From Calliopum simillimum (taxonomy: Eukaryota; Arthropoda; Insecta; Diptera; Lauxaniidae), in assembly GCA_951812925.1 (NCBI GenBank), contig OX638368.1, positions 10,495,994-10,559,993 on the forward strand: a DNA stretch of 64,000 nt. Reading direction: 5' to 3'. A program made the translations under genes and the position numbers. Positions within the stretch are counted from its first letter, which is position 1. Each line of letters starts with the position of its first letter. Positions 33,541 through 45,084 of the stretch are shown in pieces. The notes below the pieces were generated by a model. The model searched no databases, was not told the DNA's origin, and saw nothing but the letters and a program-made list of their open reading frames with translations.

Positions 33541-34399
33541 CAAAGCTAAGTTATAGTTACCTAAACTAAGCTATATATTAGATGTACTTAAATAATTCAA
33601 ACTACGGCACTTAAATTACTTACAACTAAATTTCGATGAGAGGTAGATGTAAGAATCCAAATGATATTATTGTGCAATATGAGCTTTAACATAAAAAAGA
33701 GATTGTTTTTGTGGCCGCTTCTAGCAATCATATAAAATATTAATTACTTGAAATCAACATGACATATGAGTGACATTTAATTATCACAAAGTATAAAACG
33801 ATCAGCATGTCACATTAGCTTGCCATCGATTACGAACTACTGGAATCAATAAATCAGCTAAGCGGTCATATAAAAAGGTTCTTCCATATCTGAGTCGCTC
33901 AGAAGCCAATGAGATTAAGTCTATTTTTGATTTTTTTGATTTTTGCAAACGTAAGTACAATAAATATCCTTTTTGGTTATTAAAGGATATCTAGTTTTTT
34001 TATTTTTGCTTAGTCAAAAAGCCCTTTTTTCTTAAAGCTTTTGAATATATTTTAATATTATTTCAGAAGAATTTAAAAAATAAGTGTAATTATAAGCACA
34101 AATTTTCTCAATTTATGTTTTTGAACTTAACCGTATTGGCTTCTGAGCAACTCATTACATTAATGGGCTAAAAAAAAACCTCCAGAATTATCAAATTTCT
34201 ATGATATTTCTATTAAAATTGCTAAATAATACATTGCATGTCGCACAGTTGCCAAAGACATCAAGAGCAGTACACCACATATATTCTGCACTTTTCAAAG
34301 AAAAATATTATTCAAATAAAAATCTAGGCCAACAACAAACAATCGATATTGATGTATTTCATATCAATATTTATTATTTTTTTCTCAATTTTTCCACAG
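33541..34399. other. Rest of the 3-kb intron
   Basis: No repeat or gene is recognised. The intron ends with the acceptor TTTCCACAG at 34391-34399. Confidence 0.5.
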
Positions 34400-34538
34400 A
34401 ACGTCGCTGCACCTGGCGCCGACTGTTAAAAACCAGTCAGCATACCACTTCATCTGTAACGCATCCACACTCAGCCAACTCAACCGACACTGAACTTTCA
34501 ACACTAGACAATCATGAACTTTGGTTGCCTGACTCGAG
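34400..34538 (+). CDS. 5-HT2: 5-HT2-type receptor, ICL3 exon 1
   Basis: A short exon wholly within the third intracellular loop. Splicing in phase 1 completes a Glu codon to give ALERRCTWRRLLKTS, which is basic and a likely cytoplasmic linker. The remainder is Ser/Thr-rich (HTTSSVTHPHSANSTDT). It ends in phase 2 at a weak donor GTACAT (34539). The next intron is only 149 bases. Confidence 0.88.
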
Positions 34539-34687
34539 GTACATATAAGTATACGAGTACATAACGCAAAAAATGAAAAAAAATATCCTCAAGGATTTTT
34601 TGCACTTTTTCAATTTCCTATCAATTAAAATGAATGCAATTTTTGCCTCACACGTTCTATCATCTCTTTTTTTATCACATCCTCCAG

Positions 34688-35065
34688 CATACCGGAACCA
34701 ACGCCCATAACCATGACCGCATTGCATCAATTTGGTGCTGAAATGTTAAAACTTTCACGTGGCCTAGAATCGGTAGCATCTTCTTCAACAACGGGTTCAC
34801 CAACAAAATCTGATTTTTCCTCAACAAATCATTTGCAATTTCCATGCAGTCCAAGTCATCAGAGACACTTGCAGCTACAACATTCACATTATCATCATCA
34901 GCATCAGCATCATCATCATCATCAGCATATGCATCATGCGCATCATCATCAGCAACAACAGCAGCAGCAACAATTTCATCAACAAAAGTCTGAGCCAGCA
35001 ATAACATCATCGACAAGTTTACTAAATTCGTCAAGTTTTAGCAAGAAGCATGGAACGCTGGAACG
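34688..35065 (+). CDS. 5-HT2: 5-HT2-type receptor, ICL3 exon 2 with His/Gln-rich tract
   Basis: It starts after CAG at 34687 and completes Ser from AG|C. It has a Ser/Thr-rich first half, then a His-rich and Gln-rich run (about 34880-34985, CAT/CAG repeats) of about 35 residues, then another Ser-rich stretch ending SFSKKHGTLER. It ends in phase 2 at the donor GTAAGT (35066). The tract is low-complexity and probably disordered cytoplasmic loop. A long antisense open frame across it is a mirror of the CAT repeat. Confidence 0.9.
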
Positions 35066-35835
35066 GTAAGTCAGCAGATTAAAAGTTTTATAATTTTTTA
35101 TAGTATAGTTTAAGGCGAATTTTTTAGAAAATTTAAGGTAGAAGTTTTCACTCGTATGTTATTTGCAGTAAGCACTTTTTCGTCAGAAACAAACTCTCTC
35201 ATTAAATATTTGCGCTACATGAAATTTTCATAGTAAGCACATTATGTTGGAATTTTAGTAGTTCGTATTTGTGTTTACGCGTCCTTTGTAAAGTGCAAAC
35301 TATTTGACAAGTACCCGCACTTGTGTGATATAGAAATGAAAATATGAAATTTGAACTTTTCAAGATTATGCGAAAAACTTACTGTATCTTACTATTCTAC
35401 ATGTAGGATGCTGCATCCAGCAGTTTTTGTTCGCATAAAATATTTTAAGTACTAGCATCATGTGTTGAATGTTTTTAGAAAAAATAAACAGAAATATTTT
35501 GACAAAGATAGTTACGAACAAACATGCTTGCTTTGTTTTGTGACATACTTTAGTAAACTAAAATAAATGCTTTTCAAATGTTAGAAGATTCATGAGACAT
35601 GAGTCATAAGGAGAAATATTTTACTCTGAAACAATTCAAATTCAAATATTAAGATGGAGTAAAATAGAGACCGGGGATGGATTTGGGCAGAGGTATTGTT
35701 CCTTAGATATATGTATTGCAATTTAAATTCTAAAGGCTTCAGATATAATGCATGGAACTTAAATCTTGTGAGAACAACATACATGCAATAAAGATTCCGT
35801 GTGACAAACATTTCTTTGAAAAAAAAAACTTTAGG
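35066..35835. other. Start of the 16.6-kb intron
   Basis: No gene or clear repeat is recognised between the exon and the element at 35836. Confidence 0.5.
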
Positions 35836-36923
35836 ATCCCAGTGTGCCAAACGGACTCGTTTCGGATCCGTAACGGGTTCATATTTTCGTTCTTTTTATC
35901 CGTTACGGAATCCGTTATGTATCCGTTACTGATCCGTTTGCGGGAAGGATTCCTAAAAAAAAAACGAATCGTTTTTTCTTCTTTTATGGATCCGTTTCGA
36001 ACCTGTAACGTACATCAAAAACGAATTCAAAACGGATTTGCTTTTAATAATGTTAATGCTGCTTATAAAAAAAAAGAAAACAAGGTGAAGCGCTTATTTT
36101 TAATTAAAAAAAACAAAATAACAAAAAAAAAAAAATTACTAGCCCGGCCGAGAGTCGAACTCAGGCTCCCGGGGTATTACTTTTTCATACACGAGACGTT
36201 AGACAACTAGGCTATTGACCGATATAATGTTTACTTAACTGATGTAGACTTATTTGATGTTGAGATTTAAAGTTTGTATATTAAACAAATTTCTGTTGTT
36301 TTTTTATAAGTATTCTGTGTTGTTTTTCTTCCCTTCTTTTGATAAAAAATGTTATATACTCAAATTTGGAATCAAAAACATTTTTTCAAACAGAGTTTGA
36401 AAAGTTTACAAAAAATCATACGCAATAAAATAAAAAGGAAAAAAAAAACATATCAAAAATATTTTTTTTATCATAAAAATTAAATAAAGCAAATCCGTTT
36501 TGAGTTCGTATTTGAAGTATTTACGGAATCGAAACGGATCCTACCAGAGGTGGATTTTTACCGTTTATTTTTCTTCCTTTTTTTTCTTTTTATTATTTTT
36601 TAATTGCTAATAGGCGCATCAAAACGGTTTTTTTCTGTAAATATACAGCATTAACATATTTAAAAGCAAATCCGTTTTGAGTTCGTTTTTACATAAGTTT
36701 CGGATTCGAAACGGGCCCGCACTGCGGAATTTAATTTTTTTTTATTCGCTAATAAGCGCTTCAAAGTGTTTTTTTTTTATCTAACCAAAGCGTTTTGAAT
36801 TCGTTTTTGATGTACGTTACGGGTTCGAAATACATCCGTTACCGCGGATTACGTTTTTTATACCTTTATGAACTCGTAATGGATTCGAAACGGATCCTCA
36901 TCCGTTTTTGTGCACATTGGGAT
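35836..36923. mobile_element. TIR element built of 'ATCCGTTTCGAA' palindromes, with a tRNA-like core
   Basis: The ends 'atcccagtgtgccaaacgg' and, reverse-complemented, 'atcccaatgtgcacaaaaac' are inverted. Inside, variants of 'cggatccgtttcgaacc' and 'ttcaaaacggatttgctttt' recur in both orientations at both flanks, for example about 35860-36060 and 36490-36905. A tRNA-like module lies at 36139-36222. No transposase frame is present. Confidence 0.7.
36139..36222 (-). other. tRNA-like module, minus strand, long variable-arm type
   Basis: On the minus strand, 'tagcctagttgtctaacg' forms a D-arm/A-box-like segment, and GAGTTCGACTCTCGGC forms a B box whose T stem pairs (GAG with CTC). A variable region of about 25 bases between them makes it resemble a Ser/Leu-type tRNA. 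The acceptor stem is unclear. Confidence 0.5.
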
Positions 36924-36929
36924 AGTACT

Positions 36930-38580
36930 GAATAACAAAAGTATCATGCGATTTTAATCTCATCTGGCAGAAAAAATCATAAGACTTCTTTTTCAAGTGA
37001 CAAAAACGTCATGCACTTTTCGCTTTATGAAACAAAAAGTCTTAAGATTTAAATTATATGAGTAAATATTTTGTAGAATTTGAGATAAAGATGACATTTG
37101 ATTTTTATGTTAGGGTAGAAAAACCTTAGACTAAACGATCTATGGATATTTATAAAAATCAGTAGTAAAAATCACATGCGATATAAATTTCATGGGATAC
37201 AGATTCGAGAAAATACAAAATTTATTTAAAATGTCATGAGACTTAAAATGTTAGGCGACTTAAAAATGTCATGAGACTTAAATTTCATGAGACAAAAATG
37301 TAATGGAAAGAAAATTTCAAGGTTAGAATAAACTACTTAATTCAAAATCTTAAGAGTACGGATTTTCAAAAATTTCATGCGATTTAAATCTAATTCGAGA
37401 AAAAAAATCTTAAGATTTATTTTTGATGAGACAAAAATGTCATGCTAAAAATATTTCACAAAACAAAAATTCATTTGATTAAAATTTTACAAACAGAAAT
37501 CTGTATCAGTTAAAACTTTTGAAATAAATGTGTTACTTTTTCGAAAAAAAAACTCCGTATAAGAAAAGCCTTAAAGTAAACGATGCATTGGTATTTACAA
37601 AAATCAGAAGTGAAAAAGTACAAGTGATATAAACTTCTTGAGACTGCGACAAAAAATTTCATCAGACAAAATTTGTCATACGACTCATGAAACAAAAAAT
37701 TGTTGTAAAGAACAAACACTTCAGGAAAGGAGTGAACTTCTTAGATCGTTATCTTAAAAAAGAAAAAAATGTCATGCAGTTAATATTTCACTAGACAAAA
37801 ATATATATGATTTAAGTCCCAAGAAAAAAACTTTGTCAGATTCAAAATTTTTGAGATAAGAATGTTATTCCAAAAAAACAAAAAAAATTTGTCGGGATTA
37901 AAAGCCCATAAGACAAATATATCGTGCGACAGTTAATTTTATGAGACAAAATTGTTATTCGACTAAAATCTCATGAGACAAAATGTCTAGATGGCAACAT
38001 TAAAAAAAACAAATTTAAAAAAATTTCAAGCAACTTTAATCTTCACTGACAAAAAAAAAATCATGAGATTTAGTATTTATTAAATAAAAATTCATTTGAT
38101 AAAAATGTCATCAAATAAAAATCAAACAACAAAACAATCCATGGATCTAAATACAAATCAAAAACGAAAAATCATGTTGCATATAAATTTCATGAAGCTT
38201 GAGCCTTCTCAAATAAAAGTATCGTGCAATTTAAATTTCAATTTCATAATAATACTTTGCGATAAAAATCTTAAAATAAGTAAATAAATAGTTGACACTT
38301 GCCTCTTCAAAAAAGTGTACGCCAAATCTCTCCATAATTCAATGTTGTATGCTGAACAAAATGTCATGTTACTAAAATCTCATAATTTTAAAATCTATTT
38401 AAAGGACAAGCTTCAAACTTCATCATAACCAATTAAAATTTTATGTCACTCAAATCTCGTGAGACTCCACAGCATTCCAATTATTATGGCACAAATACGG
38501 AATTCCGCAATAAAGGTTCCGTGAAATTTTGTACTTGCTATCGAAAAATCGCACGCGACATAATCTCATAAATTAATTAT
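36930..38580 (+). repeat. Array 3 of the TCATGYGATAAAAA-type motif
   Basis: Strongly diverged copies ('tcatgagacaaaaatgt', 'tcatgcgatttaaatct') recur over about 1.6 kb, all in the same orientation as arrays 1 and 2. A duplicated sub-block of about 450 bases (about 37110-37180 versus 37545-37640, each containing 'tatttacaaaaatcag'-type sequence) is visible. Confidence 0.6.
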
Positions 38581-38589
38581 ATATTTTTT

Positions 38590-39350
38590 TTACTCAATTT
38601 TTCAACTACTGCATCCTATGGGACACAAAATTCCCAAACACTTAGCAAGTCACTTCGAAGCTCAAAGAGGACAACCGAATATTTTTAACAGCAACAACAA
38701 AAAATTCTGGCTGACCAACATCCGTTTGCTTAAAAATGTTTAACAATACGATGAAATAAAGAATGGGCAGTTTTTTGTGCTATTTTTAACAAGAATAAAA
38801 ATAAAAGCACAATATTTGAGTATCTTTTGTCAAAAGCAGTGAGGGCGAATAAAATTTGCGACTAAAACCAAAAAACAAAAGTTTCACAAAGTAAAGTACC
38901 ATACTGGGTAGTTGTTGTTGTGGTTGTGGCAAACAAATGCGCAAAGTCAACTTCATTGCCAGTGCCATCAATTGAATGGCTTTTGAATGCGTGTCCAACA
39001 CGCATATAATTGTTTCATATTAAAGGCACAACGATGCTGATGATGATGATTCAGTAAAGACTTGGATCATCAATACATCCTTAAGCTTTATTCGAATGCT
39101 TAACTTTCTTGCTCCCAAGTCAATGCAAACAATGTAGCGTATCGGTAGAAAAAAGTAAAATGTGTGACAATTATTATGAATATCTTTTTTGTGAGAACAA
39201 ATATTTTCTGAAATCAAAAGATGTCGAGTAAGGGCATATAAAACAACAACGGATTACCAATAAATTTACTCAACATATTAATAGTTACAAAAAATGCAAG
39301 TAAAATCGGTTGTGAAAAAATGAATCCATATCATATGTATATAACTCAAA
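38590..39350. other. Intron DNA, no gene
   Basis: A short (gat)n tract lies near 39034-39050. Nothing else is recognised. Confidence 0.4.
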
Positions 39351-39354
39351 AAAA

Positions 39355-40235
39355 AATAAAAACTTGCATGCGATAAAAATGTCATGCAATAAAAATCTAA
39401 CGAGATAAGAATTAACTTTTTTAGAAATATTGGAAAAACGAAAGCGATTTGATTTCATTGCCTTCTTAACTTTAAATGTAGAATACTTTGATTGTAAGTG
39501 TCATGAGAGACGATAAGGTTGTAACATAAATGTTACCAAGTAAAAAATCTCATGAAAATAAAATTCTTACGAAAAAAATTAAAAACTTGCATGCGATAAA
39601 AATGTCATGCAATAAAATGTTATGGGATAAAAATTAACTTTTTTGGAAATCTTCGAAAAAAAGAAAGCGATTTGTTTTCATATTCTCTTAAATGTTATTC
39701 TATTAAATGTTTAATGCAGACTACTTTGATCTACACTGTCATGAGAGACGATTAGGATGCAACGAAAACGGTAATAAATTAAAAAATCTCACGAAAAGAA
39801 AATTCGCATGAAAAAAAATAAAAACTTGCATGCAATAAAAATGTCATGCAATAAAAATCTCATAAGATAAAAATTAACTTTTTTGGAGTCTTCAAAAAAA
39901 CGAAACCGATTTGAGATCGTTATCGTCTAAATGTTTAAAGCACACTACTTTGATCTTAAGTGCCATGAAAGGCAAGAAGGTTGTGTCATAAATGGTGGCT
40001 TGCAAAAAATTCTGATGAAACGAAAAACCCACCGAAAAAAATTAAGAACTTGCATGCGATAAAAATTTTGTGCAGTAAACATCTCATGAGATAAAAATCT
40101 TGTTGTAACAAAAATGTTAACTAATTAAAAAGTCTTATGAAAAGAAATTCTGACAAAAAAAAATTAAAACCCTAAATGTGATAAAAATTTCAAGTAATAA
40201 AAATCTCATGAGATAAAAATTATCTTTTTTTGGAA
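39355..40235 (+). repeat. Array 4: tandem 230-bp units containing the short motif
   Basis: Blocks starting 'aaacttgcatgcgataaaaa' recur at about 39360, 39590, 39825 and 40048, each followed by 'tcatgcaataaaaatctca', then 'ttaacttttttggaaatctt', an 'aacgaaa.cgatttg' block, and 'actactttgatct'. A partial fifth copy ends near 40235. A further 1.5 copies occur 2 kb away at 42195-42490. Confidence 0.8.
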
Positions 40236-40239
40236 ATCT

Positions 40240-42190
40240 TGAAAAAAAAACGAAACCGATTTGATGTCGTTATCTCTTAAATGCTCTATGTTCACAAAAT
40301 TTTGTTGAAATTCCAATTGCCTAGTTACAACTGTGGATGTTACTTGCAGTAACTTGAAAGACAAATGGTCTATCAATGGTTTATCATTAGTTTCCATCAA
40401 ATACTCATAGATCTCGCACAAGAAAATCCACAACAAATACGCAAACAAAACAAAATCATCGCGTATTTATAAGGCTTTTCTATGTGGCAACATTCCTATT
40501 CTACATCAAGGACAAATATATTGGGTTTCGTCTATTTATTGGCGAAATGATTTGTTAGCTTAATAATTTTTGTATTTAAGACATATTAGGCTTTTGTATT
40601 TAGGTCACTGGTTTTTTTTTCATATTAAATAAGAAAAGCCTTTCAAAATTTTTATTGCTTTGAGCGCTTTAAGTCAATATAAGTTAGAAAATAAGGCCAA
40701 ATATTTATTGGTTATATGAGCAGCATAAGTAAGAATGTTTGCTTATATCAAATATAAGTTATAAAGCAACAAATAAGTTAAGTGTTTCGATAAATTATTG
40801 CTTTTTTCCTCAATCAAAATGAGCACAAGGCCATTGACTGTTTAAACTCTTTATATTAAAGACTCTTATTTTGTTTTTTACTCCTATTTTTAATCTTTGG
40901 CGTTATTCTTAATTTATCATTCGATTTGACAAAAGAAGAAACATTTTTTCGTACAAAAAAATTTTCAATTGACTAAAAAAAACGAGACAAAACAATTAAA
41001 GAAATTTTAGTAACTCATTCATACGCCATGCTGGCATTTAGAATAAATCCATTTTAGCTTAGCTTTGATATAATTTACAATGAAAAGTATTATCTCATTT
41101 AGTTTTACTTTAAATATCTTTATAGATTTCATTCAAAATGTCCTTACAAGTCAGTCTAAAAAGTTGAGAAAATAACATATTTACATAAAACTTGAATTAA
41201 ATTTAAAACAAAATTCTCTTCAATAAATTTTGCATTCAAAATCATCAGCAGACAAATATTTCTTAAAATGCTTTAATCAATCCAAGTTACTAATGACTTA
41301 TTCAACCTTATCGTCGCGTCTAAAGACTACATCAACGATTTTAATTTCCTTTTCAACTCTTCAAAAAGACCATTACTATGAAGGGCAGCATTTTTCATTC
41401 TAGGCACTACAACTGCTGCTTCAATATCCTTTTTTTTATTTTATTTACTTGCAATAGTCATAACAGCTAAACATCCTTTTTCTGCTTATTGTTCTGCTAT
41501 GTGCTTACCCTCCTGCTCCTGTTACAACTGCTGATGCTGATGCTGCCGCTGATGTTATAGCTTGAAAGTCAAGTTCATTTCTTATCAATTTCTCATCATC
41601 AGACGAAAGAAAAAAATATTGATGCCTTTCGTTTTGTATGAATTGATTTTTGTTTTCTGTTCAATTTGACTTTCATTTATGTAATTTTTGCTATTCATTT
41701 GATTTCTCCTTACTTACTTATGTCGGTCGGTAAGTTTTCTCGTGAACTTTTTTCATTTCCATTTTCATTTCGATTTACTTTGTAATTTGCTTTAACTTTC
41801 CGTTTTCCCCACTTCTTAGATAAAAATCACAAAATAGTTGAAGAAAATTTTGTAGTCAGCAAAATTTAAAAGCATTATAATAACAAGTACTATAGCAGAA
41901 TGGTACTCCATCTACAAAGACCGAGTTTCATTCAGCAGACATCGTGGAGAACGGAAAAGCACAGAGAAAGCAAATAAAAGCATATGACGCCTGGCTATAA
42001 AGACATCATTTATTTTCTCAGAAAAAAAGAAGCATCATTAAATTTACTTTAAAAAGTAGCAGCGCAGTGCAAGAAATATGTCGATTATTTGAAATGTCGC
42101 ATTACCTACATTGCATATTTTAAGGTGCTTATTAACCTGCATCCATTGACATTAGGTTTTCGTTTCTCTTTTTGAAAGTTGGAAAACGGT
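40240..42190. other. Intron DNA, no gene
   Basis: AT-rich sequence with some 'ctgctgatgctgatgctg' low complexity near 41520-41560. No exon is recognised. Confidence 0.45.
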
Positions 42191-42194
42191 GAAG

Positions 42195-42490
42195 GAAATA
42201 AAAAGATCTCATGAAATAAAAATTTCAAAAAAAAAAAATAAAAAAAACTACCATACGATAAAGATGTCATGCAATAAAAATCTCATGAGATAAAAACTAC
42301 AATAACTTTTTTGGAAATCTTGGAACAAACGAAAGTGATTTGTTTTTATATTCTTTTATATGTTTAATGCAGACTACTTTGATCTAAAATGTCATGAAAG
42401 GAAAATTCTCACGAAAAAGCTAAAAATTTACAAGCGATAAAAATGTCATGCAATAAAAATCTCACGAGATTAAAATTAACTTTTTTGGAA
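42195..42490 (+). repeat. Array 5: stray copies of the array-4 unit
   Basis: Two 'gcgataaaaatgtcatgcaa' blocks and two 'ttaacttttttggaaatctt'-type blocks match array 4 in the same orientation. Confidence 0.75.
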
Positions 42491-42494
42491 ATCT

Positions 42495-43260
42495 TAAAAA
42501 AAATGTATCTTAAAGTTTCTCTAGTGTCTTTTGTCGTCTCTTCTCGGTGCATAAGGTTTCAGTGAATTTTTAATACTTTCATTCACTTACAACATTTCCC
42601 AGAGGAGAGGAGGTTTTTGTAAGAAAAATTGACTCTAAGTTGTTTATATTTTCTGACTGTCACGTTTCTCGCTATTTTGAGATTCCCGCACCAAGATTTA
42701 TTTTGGTGCACAATTGTGTTAATTTTACGGCACTTTGAATTGATGCTTACAAGACACCAAGCTTCAAATATGTGATTTCTTCTTCAATGTCAGCTGGCAA
42801 GATTTGTACTTACCGTCAATTACTTAACTCACTATTTGTCTATACATATAAATATCAAAGCTACAATATTTCCAAAAATGATTGCACAGTCACTTTTTGA
42901 CATAACTTTTGTTACACTGTGTATAATGCGTTGTTCTTTCGCTTCCGCCACTTCTTCGAATTTAACACCGAAGCCGTTAAACATTTAGCGTTTAACTTTC
43001 TTGCAGGGAAAACTCTACTCCTTTTTTGAAGAAGTTATAGATATGCGGAAGGTCTTGCTCCTTCTTTCATTTTTCTTAATTCATATCTTACGCGTCTTCC
43101 AGCCCTTCTTTCTTTATAATCTTTCTGGTTTCGCCACTCACGTAGCTCCAATAAGAGCTTCTTTATTTGTTTTCTAAATAAAATACATAGAAATCAATGT
43201 AATGATACAAATCTATATTTCCTACAACTTAATGTTTAAAAATTATCATATTCAAATGTT
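42495..43260. other. Intron DNA, no gene
   Basis: No exon or repeat is recognised. Confidence 0.4.
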
Positions 43261-43264
43261 GCCC

Positions 43265-44140
43265 ATGACTAGCTCTTAAATGGTTCATTCTGTGGGTTCA
43301 AATTACCACAACTCTTTCGAACATATTGGTCGGTATTCCTTGAATAACACGAGTTATGTTGATTTCCAAAGCGTCAATAGTTTTGGGTTTGTTGACATAA
43401 ACAAGTGATTTAACATATCGGCAAAGAAAGTAATCCAATGGCGGTAAATCACAGGATCTTGGTGGCCAATTAACAGGAGCATTTCTTGAGATGATGTTTT
43501 CATCGAACGTTTCCCACAATAAAGCGATTGTTTCTCCAGCTTTATGTCATGTCGCGCCACCCCGTTGAAATCAAAGGTAACAGGGGCTCCATCCGCATTT
43601 TTGAAGAAATGCGGTCCGATGATGCCTCCTGCTCATAAACCACACCAAACAGTATATTTATCAGATACATTGGAAGCTCTTGGATTGCTTCTGGTTGTTC
43701 ATTGGCCCAAATATGTCAATTTTGCTTGTTAACGTAGCCGTTCAACCAGAAATGAGCTTCGTCACTAAACACAATTTTTCAATGGATCGATTTGAAGTTG
43801 TTGTAAGGCCCATAAACCAAAATTAAAACATACACTAAGATCTGTCGGCTTCTATTCTTGCACAAACCGCATTTTATAGGCCCTCAGACCAAGATCACGC
43901 CCCAAGATACGCCACAATGATCCATAAAAGATGCCCAAAGCCTGAGATCAGCGACAAATGGATTGTTCATGGTTTTCACGAACTCTCTCTGCTACTGCAG
44001 CAATATTCTTTAAATAAAGGGCTCTATGCACTCTGATAGAATGATGAATAGAACTCTATAACAGTCTCTTACTGATGACTGATTTTGGTAGTAAGTTTCC
44101 ACAATTAATAAACGTTTTTCAGGTGTAAAACTATTCATAG
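43265..44140 (-). pseudogene. Decayed mariner-like transposase, nearly full length
   Basis: Read on the minus strand, a start at 44138 gives MNSFTPEKRLLIVETYYQN, a typical N-terminal helix-turn-helix start. Further fragments include 'IVFSDEAHFWLNGYVNKQN' (second catalytic region, about 43725-43785), 'VVYEQEAS' and, at 43298-43519, 'PVNWPPRSCDLPPLDYFLC' with the last catalytic Asp. Several frameshifts and stops interrupt it. It is antisense to the receptor. Confidence 0.8.
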
Positions 44141-44234
44141 TTGAGTCTTATTGAATACTGAATACAGACTTTATATGGACAAGCCATTTAAAACATAACA
44201 GCTGTCATAACAATCCAGTTGGAAAAGGGACCTT

Positions 44235-45080
44235 GTATTGGATCACTCTTTACATCGACTTTTCCCATATATCCGGGATTCTATAAATTTTGGCAATTTT
44301 TGACTCTTTTAGCATTTTCCACATTATTGCAATTTAAAAATATGTATTTTTTAACATTTTTCTACTTTTTAAATAATTTCGAATCTTTCAATACATTATG
44401 TGCCGTCCAATAGCATTTATTTAATGTGGAGGTCCTTTTTTTGGTGTATTTGGGAAATTTTAAAAAACTTTGCCTTGTCCAAAAAATAGGACTTCCCAAT
44501 AAAATCTATACTATTGGACCGATTTTGATACGGCACAATGCAGCATAAGCGGAACACACCCCGGCACAAATTTTTTTTGGGAAATTCTACAAGCTTCGCA
44601 AGCACCGAAAAAAAGGACCTCTCCATAAAATCTACATATATATTGGATCTATACTATCCACCCACCCCGGCACAACATTTTTTTCGGGAAATTCCATAAA
44701 AGCAGGGTTAACTCCGCACAAAAAAAAAGACCTCCCCATAAAAAGAGAACCCTTGCACCGATTTTGATTTCCAATACGGCATGAAGCGGCTCAAGTGGAT
44801 CACATCCCGGTACAACTTTTTTTTCGGGAAATTCCACAAAAGCAGGGCTTACTTCACGCACGTGAATATATTTCGCCACTTCCGAAATTCCCATTTTTTA
44901 TATATTATCGGAATTTTCAAAACATTTCCATTCAAAATTTCTTTACTATTTCTGTAATTTCGTAAATTCCTAAATTTTCGACACCTTCACATTTTTTTGG
45001 ACTTTGTTCACTACCTCCATTTGTCGTAATGACAACGCTAACAATACTTACTGATAGATTTATTCCATATAGACAGTATA
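44235..45080. mobile_element. Second copy of the array-carrying TIR family (partial)
   Basis: The segments 'ttttgactcttttagcattt' (44297) and 'catttgtcgtaatgacaacg' (45018) match 25050-25260 of the element at 24225-25430. In between lie degenerate T-rich units and a block at 44430-44870. That block contains three copies of a roughly 160-base repeat with 'ccccggcacaa' and 'ttttttttcgggaaattcca'. The outer ends are unclear. Confidence 0.5.
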
Positions 45081-45084
45081 ATTT

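Noticed and set aside
34675..35034. 119-residue Asp-rich antisense open frame
   Set aside because: It is the reverse complement of the CAT/CAG tract in a receptor exon whose frame and splice sites are well supported.
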